Shown: positions 5,282 through 8,699 of the stretch, piece after piece
Numbering within the stretch: the stretch's first letter is position 1
How the letters are laid out: each line of letters begins with the position of its first letter
Origin: Actinomycetota bacterium
GTDB taxonomy: Bacteria > Actinomycetota > Actinomycetes > S36-B12
Reading direction: 5' to 3'
Length of the DNA: 8,699 nt
Assembly: GCA_010029945.1 (NCBI GenBank)
Contig: RGQW01000065.1
Location: forward strand, 1-8,699
Position numbers and translations under genes: made by a program
Notes under the pieces: generated by a model
What the model was told of the DNA's origin: nothing
Databases searched by the model: none
Seen by the model: only the letters and a program-made list of their open reading frames with translations

Positions 5282-6260
5282 CGAGCGCCAACTCCCTTCT
5301 GTCTCCGAAGATGCCCTGAGGCCGGAAGACCATCAAGGCGATCAGTCCCGAGCCCATCAGAACGAAGCGGATATTGCCGACGTCGGTTGGCTGGAGGAAG
5401 TCGATCCAGCCTGCCTGGATGGCCTGTCCGAGGAACTCGCCCGTGCCGGCCAGGATGATCCAGAACAAGATGGCGCCGACGATTGGTCCGAAGACCCGCG
5501 CCGCTCCACCAAGAAGCAGGATCGTGTACGCGAAGAAGGTGAACTCTGGTCGGAACGTGTCCGGCTGCACCGACTGTTTGGCGACGGCCCAGACAATGCC
5601 GCCGAAGGCGCCGATCACACCTCCGAGCATCAGGGCCTGCAGCTTGTAGGCAAAGACGTTCTTGCCCAGAGAAACCACGGCGGCTTCGTCCTCGCGGATG
5701 CCGCGGACGATTCGGCCCCATGGCGAACGCACCAGCAGCCACACCAGGAGCGTGAACAGGGCCACCAGGATCCAGCCGACGATGACCACCCACAGGTCCT
5801 GCCGCGTCCAACTGAGCACAGGCAAACTCTGGAAATCGGCCGGCAGGGGGTTGGTGTCGTGGAAGTCCTGGCCGAGCTTTCCGTTGAGGCCTTGCGCGCC
5901 ACCGAGAACGTCCTTGAAGGCGATCGAGCGGACGGTGAGGCGGACGAGCTCGCTGAAGGCGATCGTCACGATGGCGAGATAGTCGGCTCTCAAGCGCAGG
6001 GTCGGAATACCCAAAATGAGCGCGATCACGAGAGCAACGACGACGCCTACGACGATGGCCAGCCACAGGCTGAGGTCGAAGGTGAGGACGATGACACCCA
6101 CCGCGTACGAGCCCGCGGCGACGAACGCCACCTGACCGAAGTTCAGTAGCCCGGTGTACCCGAACTGGACGTTGAGGCCGATGGCTGCCAGGCAGTAGAT
6201 GATCGCCTGAATACCAATAGCCTGCGTGAGGGTCTGGGTGAGGACGAAACTCCAATCCAT
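5271..6260 (-). CDS. livM: Branched-chain amino acid ABC transporter permease LivM
   Basis: A membrane subunit that forms the translocation path together with LivH. The 329-residue, very hydrophobic product has the family motif GYTGLLNFGQVAF (34-46), the conserved PTLRLRADYLAIVTIAFSE segment (86-104), and a cytoplasmic EAA-like coupling loop GRIVRGIREDEAAVVSLG (182-199) that contacts the ATPases. The C-terminal MVFRPQGIFG matches the usual family ending. Several membrane helices are apparent; I did not compute an exact number. The length is normal. The ATG follows the livH stop after one base (TGACATG), with GAGAGGG in the livH end as ribosome binding site. Confidence 0.95.
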   Translation of the reverse strand: MDWSFVLTQTLTQAIGIQAIIYCLAAIGLNVQFGYTGLLNFGQVAFVAAGSYAVGVIVLTFDLSLWLAIVVGVVVALVIALILGIPTLRLRADYLAIVTIAFSELVRLTVRSIAFKDVLGGAQGLNGKLGQDFHDTNPLPADFQSLPVLSWTRQDLWVVIVGWILVALFTLLVWLLVRSPWGRIVRGIREDEAAVVSLGKNVFAYKLQALMLGGVIGAFGGIVWAVAKQSVQPDTFRPEFTFFAYTILLLGGAARVFGPIVGAILFWIILAGTGEFLGQAIQAGWIDFLQPTDVGNIRFVLMGSGLIALMVFRPQGIFGDRRELALDAK

Positions 6261-6261
6261 G

Positions 6262-7557
6262 TCAGCCCACCCTCTCGCGTCTGCCGAGGATGCCCTGCGG
6301 GCGAATCATCAGAATGACGATCATGACGAACAGGGCGCCGACGGTCTTCATCTCGGTCGGGATGACCAGGCTGGTGAGCTGGATGAAAACGCCCACCACG
6401 AGGGCACCGATGATGGCGCCGTACACGGTTCCGAGGCCGCCAAGGATGACCGACGCAAAGATGATCAGAAGTACTCGCTGACCCATGTTCCAGATGTTGT
6501 CTTGGGTCAGGCCCAGGTAAATGCCCCCGAAGGCAGCCAGCCCAGCCGCCACGGTCCAGACGACCGCGATGACCTTCTCGACGTCGATGCCCGTTGCCGA
6601 GGCCAGAGCGGGGTTGTCCGAGACCGCTCGGGTGGCCTTTCCGATGCGCGAACGTTGCACCCAGATGATCGTGATGATCAGCGCAATGGTCGCGAGCCCC
6701 GCAAGAATGAGCGCCTTGGGGGTAGTGCTGACAGGACCAATTTCGATGCCTGGTTGGCCGGCGTACTGGTTGAAGTTTCGTGGTGCGCCACCGAAGAACA
6801 ACGCCACCCCGTATCGGATAACGATGGCCAGACCGATCGAGATGATCATCATGGCGATGAGGCCGGTCTTGCGGCGGCGTAAGGGTCGCCACAGCACCTT
6901 GTTCTGGCCCCAGCCGAAAAGCACTGCAGCGATGACAATGGCGATCGGGGCGGCGATGATGATGTGGAGACCCGCTTCGTTCAAGATCAGCGCCGTGAAT
7001 GCGCCGAGGGTGAGCAGGTCGCCATGGGAGAAGTTGGTCAGGCCCGTGGTACCGAAAACAAGGTTCAGGCCGAGTGCCCCGAGGGCGATCATGATGCCGA
7101 ACAGGATGCCGTCGAAGAGCAGTTGCAGGAATTGATCACCCGACACATCGAGGAAGCCACCGTCGTCGCCGCCACCGCCTTCACCCTCGACGAGCTTGGT
7201 GATGATCTTCTTTTCCCCACCGAGAACCAGGAGGCTTCGGCTCGCGTCCTCAGGATTCTCGAGCGCAATGCCGTCGGGCAGTGTGGTCACGTCGATCTCG
7301 ATGGCGTAGGTGCCGCCTCCGGGTAGCGGAATCGCAAAGTCACCGTTCGCGTCGGACGTTCCCGTCTCGCTAAAGCCGGCCTCGTCGCTCACGGTGATGG
7401 AGACATCCGGGATGCCCGACCCGTCGGGGGCGGTGAAGCTCCCGACCAGCGTCGTATCCACGGCGTGGGCCGCCGAGGCCCCGAGAATGGTGACACCCAG
7501 GAGGGACAAAACCGCCAGCACCACGGCCGAGACTGCGGCGCGGACTGCGATCAGCAC
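6262..7557 (-). CDS. livH: LivH permease fused to an N-terminal signal peptide and CnaB/CarboxypepD_reg-like domain
   Basis: The second channel subunit of the importer, with an unusual extension. The permease proper covers residues 139-431, the normal LivH length, with FLQLLFDGILFG at its beginning, GLNLVFGTTGLTNFSHGD (163-180), coupling loop RIGKATRAVSDNPALASATG (304-323) and ending MIRPQGILGRRE. Before it come a signal peptide (hydrophobic 7-29, likely cleavage after AHA, residue 32) and a beta-sandwich-like domain (about 35-122) with the carboxypeptidase-regulatory pattern GSFTAPDGSGIPDVSITV, TSDANGDFAIPLPGGGTY. A linker with GEGGGGDDGG (125-134) joins the two. The GTG start is well supported by GGGAGG eight bases upstream. 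An internal GTG at codon 138 (7146) could start a plain permease, but no ribosome binding site precedes it. The extra domain should face outside. Confidence 0.93.
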   Translation of the reverse strand: MLIAVRAAVSAVVLAVLSLLGVTILGASAAHAVDTTLVGSFTAPDGSGIPDVSITVSDEAGFSETGTSDANGDFAIPLPGGGTYAIEIDVTTLPDGIALENPEDASRSLLVLGGEKKIITKLVEGEGGGGDDGGFLDVSGDQFLQLLFDGILFGIMIALGALGLNLVFGTTGLTNFSHGDLLTLGAFTALILNEAGLHIIIAAPIAIVIAAVLFGWGQNKVLWRPLRRRKTGLIAMMIISIGLAIVIRYGVALFFGGAPRNFNQYAGQPGIEIGPVSTTPKALILAGLATIALIITIIWVQRSRIGKATRAVSDNPALASATGIDVEKVIAVVWTVAAGLAAFGGIYLGLTQDNIWNMGQRVLLIIFASVILGGLGTVYGAIIGALVVGVFIQLTSLVIPTEMKTVGALFVMIVILMIRPQGILGRRERVG

Positions 7558-7565
7558 GAAGCCAA

Positions 7566-7571
7566 CCTCCC
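7566..7571 (-). promoter_or_regulatory. Strong Shine-Dalgarno site of livH
   Basis: GGGAGG on the minus strand stands eight bases before the GTG at 7557. It shows that translation includes the signal peptide and the extra domain of LivH and does not begin at the permease part. Confidence 0.8.
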
Positions 7572-7615
7572 GAGGTCGCCTGACGGCGTTGTTCGCCGAT
7601 CAGAGAATCCTGGCA

Positions 7616-7655
7616 ACACTAGCGGCCCGTTGGGCGATTTGGGACCCAGTCGCCC
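7616..7655 (-). promoter_or_regulatory. Candidate livH promoter with overlapping dyad
   Basis: On the minus strand a TANNNT-type -10 (TAGTGT, 7621-7616) would give a leader of about 52 nt before livH. The place of the -35 is covered by a 24-bp imperfect dyad (7632-7655) with arms GGGCGA and TCGCCC and 9 of 12 complementary positions. It may be an operator, or the dyad may act as terminator for the upstream thioesterase gene; no T-run follows it. There is no good -35 hexamer, as in promoters that need an activator. Confidence 0.35.
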
Positions 7656-7674
7656 CAATTGCCACATTTCGTTA

Positions 7675-8100
7675 CTACTTCGCTACCGGCCGCACGAGGC
7701 AGGTCAAACGAGCGGTGCAGACCGGGCGGTCGGCATCGTCGACAATCCGGATTTCGGTGCACACGACGGTGCGCCCGGCCGACAGCACCAGGGATTCACC
7801 GCGGACGTGTCCGGACGTCGCCGATCGGTGGTGGGTGCAATTCAGGTCGATCCCGACCACCACGCTCTCGGGTGCAACGAGCAGGGTCCCGTGGATCGAG
7901 CCGAGTGATTCAGCGAGCACGGCACTGGCCCCTCCGTGAAGGAGCCCCAAGGGTTGGGTGTTGCCTTCGACGGGCATCGTCGCGACGACGCGTTCTCGGT
8001 TCGCCGAGATGAGCTCAATGCCCATTTTCTCTCCGAGCGCCCCCACACCCCATTGGGCCAATGTGTCGAGAACCTCATCGTTCACCGCGTCATCTCCCAT
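7675..8100 (-). CDS. Hotdog-fold acyl-CoA thioesterase, PaaI/YdiI type
   Basis: A cytoplasmic enzyme predicted to hydrolyse acyl- or aroyl-CoA thioesters. From the ATG at 8100 the product has 141 residues, the usual size. The segment MPVEGNTQPLGLLHGGASAVLAES (42-65) matches the YdiI/EntH active site: Q49, H55 of the HGG motif and catalytic E64, each one position off the E. coli YdiI residues Q48, H54 and E63. The rest shows the hotdog pattern ending CLVRPVAK. The ATG is chosen because AGGAGAGG lies five bases upstream and the N-terminus then fits the family. A GTG at 8187 is in frame but has no ribosome binding site and would add a low-complexity leader. Substrate unknown; thioesterases of this type act in menaquinone, phenylacetate and other pathways. 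Only 117 bp separate it from livH, so read-through into liv is possible. Confidence 0.9.
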   Translation of the reverse strand: MGDDAVNDEVLDTLAQWGVGALGEKMGIELISANRERVVATMPVEGNTQPLGLLHGGASAVLAESLGSIHGTLLVAPESVVVGIDLNCTHHRSATSGHVRGESLVLSAGRTVVCTEIRIVDDADRPVCTARLTCLVRPVAK

Positions 8101-8150
8101 ACCGACCTCTCCTGTACCGATAGTTCCTGTACCGACATCTCCTGTACCGA
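8091..8150. repeat. 15-bp tandem repeat, four copies, spanning the thioesterase start
   Basis: On the plus strand the copies are 8091-8105, 8106-8120, 8121-8135 and 8136-8150, with consensus CATCTCCTGTACCGA. Read on the minus strand each is TCGGTACAGGAGNNN, so each carries an AGGAG- or AGGAA-like core. In the copy nearest the gene ACA is changed to ATG, which is the start codon, and the neighbouring copy supplies its Shine-Dalgarno site. The period is five codons and stays in frame with the gene; if translated it would read as a V/I-G-T-G-x pentapeptide repeat. Confidence 0.85.
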
Positions 8151-8172
8151 CAGCGTATGTCCCGCAGCGCAG

Positions 8173-8185
8173 GTCACGCGGTGAC
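8173..8185. promoter_or_regulatory. Perfect palindrome in the thioesterase-polA spacer
   Basis: GTCAC-GCG-GTGAC lies in the divergent spacer between the thioesterase gene and polA. It includes the same GGTCAC hexamer (8172-8177) that is clustered upstream of the livJ-like gene. It may be an operator for either gene; function is inferred. Confidence 0.3.
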
Positions 8186-8241
8186 ACCGGGACGATGCCC
8201 CAGCCACATGGCAGTCGCCGGAGCGAGGCGCCGAAAAAGCC

Positions 8242-8247
8242 TAGGAT
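8242..8247 (+). promoter_or_regulatory. Candidate -10 of polA, leaderless arrangement
   Basis: TAGGAT, a good TANNNT-type -10, is followed by exactly six bases and the GTG of polA, so transcription would start at the start codon. The AGGA inside the same hexamer is seven bases from the GTG and could instead act as Shine-Dalgarno site if transcription starts further upstream. No clear -35 is seen. Confidence 0.45.
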
Positions 8248-8253
8248 CGGAAC

Positions 8254-8699
8254 GTGGCCGACCCGGGACGCTTATTGGTGCTCGACGGGCATTCGTTGGC
8301 CTACCGCGCGTTCTACGCGTTGCCGGTGGAGAACTTCAGTACAAGCACGGGTCAACCGACGAACGCCGTCTACGGGTTCACGTCCATGCTGGTCAATCTG
8401 CTGCGCGATGAGGAGCCGAGTCACGTCGCGGTGGCCTTTGATGTGTCACGCCGCAGTTTTCGAACCGAGAAGTTCCCGGACTACAAGGCCACGCGGTCGG
8501 CGTCACCGGACGGTTTCAAGGGCCAGGTCGAACTGATCAAAGAGGTGGTCCGTGCGTTCGGGGTGAAAGCGCTGGAATTGGAGGGGTTCGAAGCCGACGA
8601 CATCATTGCCACGCTGGCCACCCAGGCGACCACTCGCGGCTTCACCGTTGGCATTGTGAGCGGTGACCGTGACACGTTTCAGTTGGTCGACGAGCGAAC
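8254..8699 (+). CDS. polA: DNA polymerase I, 5'-nuclease domain (partial)
   Basis: DNA polymerase I removes RNA primers and fills gaps in replication and repair. The first 148 codons are present before the window ends; the whole protein is normally near 900 residues. They belong to the N-terminal 5'-3' exonuclease (FEN-like) domain: LLVLDGHSLAYRAF (7-20) with metal ligand D11, TNAVYGF (36-42), VAFDVSRRSFRTE (60-72) with D63, YKATR (77-81), EGFEADDIIATLA (110-122) with E113, D115 and D116, and SGDRDTFQLV (136-145) with D138 and D140. All expected acidic metal ligands in this part are present. The GTG start is chosen from family alignment and the -10 element six bases upstream. It is divergent from the thioesterase gene. 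Confidence 0.97.
   Translation, partial: MADPGRLLVLDGHSLAYRAFYALPVENFSTSTGQPTNAVYGFTSMLVNLLRDEEPSHVAVAFDVSRRSFRTEKFPDYKATRSASPDGFKGQVELIKEVVRAFGVKALELEGFEADDIIATLATQATTRGFTVGIVSGDRDTFQLVDER

Noticed and set aside
4433..5458. 341-codon plus-strand open frame opposite livG and livM
   Set aside because: It mirrors well-supported livG/livM codons, has no recognisable domain and is a typical antisense open frame of GC-rich coding DNA.
5139..6149. 336-codon plus-strand open frame and a 335-codon minus-strand frame (5248-6255) over livM
   Set aside because: Both overlap livM completely. Their compositions (Asp/His/Gln-rich, or Arg/His/Pro-rich) are those of out-of-frame translations, whereas the livM frame has clear permease motifs.
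1717..7557. Urea importer (UrtABCDE) instead of a Liv importer
   Set aside because: UrtB-like signal peptides made this worth considering, but the binding protein is of the Peripla_BP_6 LivJ/K type with a lipobox, LivH/M motifs are amino acid type, and no urease genes are nearby. The ligand is still not proven.
8101..8187. In-frame GTG start giving a 170-residue thioesterase
   Set aside because: No ribosome binding site, and the added 29 residues are translated tandem repeat and low-complexity sequence; the ATG at 8100 fits family length. Kept as an alternative.
1..8699. Mobile element, phage or defence island
   Set aside because: No transposase, integrase, terminal inverted repeats, toxin-antitoxin or nuclease-helicase gene sets; all genes are conserved chromosomal functions.

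Overview
The window comes from the chromosome of a GC-rich actinobacterium (Actinomycetota). The evidence is a PdtaR-type ANTAR response regulator, GTG starts, TANNNT-type -10 elements placed directly in front of GTG codons, and a gene neighbourhood (efp-nusB, then pdtaR, branched-chain amino acid transport genes, a hotdog thioesterase and polA) that resembles the pdtaR-polA region of Mycobacterium and Streptomyces. I cannot place it below class level from sequence alone.

Layout from left to right: the end of efp (elongation factor P) abuts nusB (TAAATG junction). A tRNA gene with a CAA anticodon lies on the opposite strand 3 nt after nusB. pdtaR follows on the plus strand and is probably read from a leaderless mRNA. 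A 307-bp spacer with tandem repeats and a cluster of GGTCAC hexamers leads to a lipoprotein substrate-binding protein gene (livJ-like), which ends at a strong hairpin. A 376-bp stretch without a recognisable gene separates it from a tightly packed minus-strand operon read toward it: livH-livM-livG-livF, with gaps or overlaps of +1, -11 and -4 bp. Upstream of livH on the same strand is a PaaI/YdiI-type thioesterase whose start codon lies inside a 15-bp tandem repeat. polA (5'-nuclease part only) starts divergently and runs off the window.

The main system is one ABC importer of the hydrophobic/branched-chain amino acid (HAAT) family: the lipoprotein captures substrate outside the cell, LivH and LivM form the channel, and LivG and LivF hydrolyse ATP. 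Two points stand out. LivH carries an extra N-terminal part of about 138 residues made of a signal peptide, a carboxypeptidase-regulatory/CnaB-like beta-sandwich domain and a Gly/Asp linker, so this permease should display an extracellular domain. The binding lipoprotein has a tether of about 46 residues that is almost only Glu, Ala, Pro and Thr. LivF and LivG also have N-terminal extensions.

Other points worth attention are the CAA-anticodon tRNA with a 5-nt variable loop instead of the long arm expected of leucine tRNAs, the repeat-embedded ribosome binding site of the thioesterase, and two exact TANNNT-N6-GTG leaderless starts (pdtaR and polA). I see no mobile element, CRISPR array, phage gene or defence system; apart from these oddities this is a core chromosomal region.
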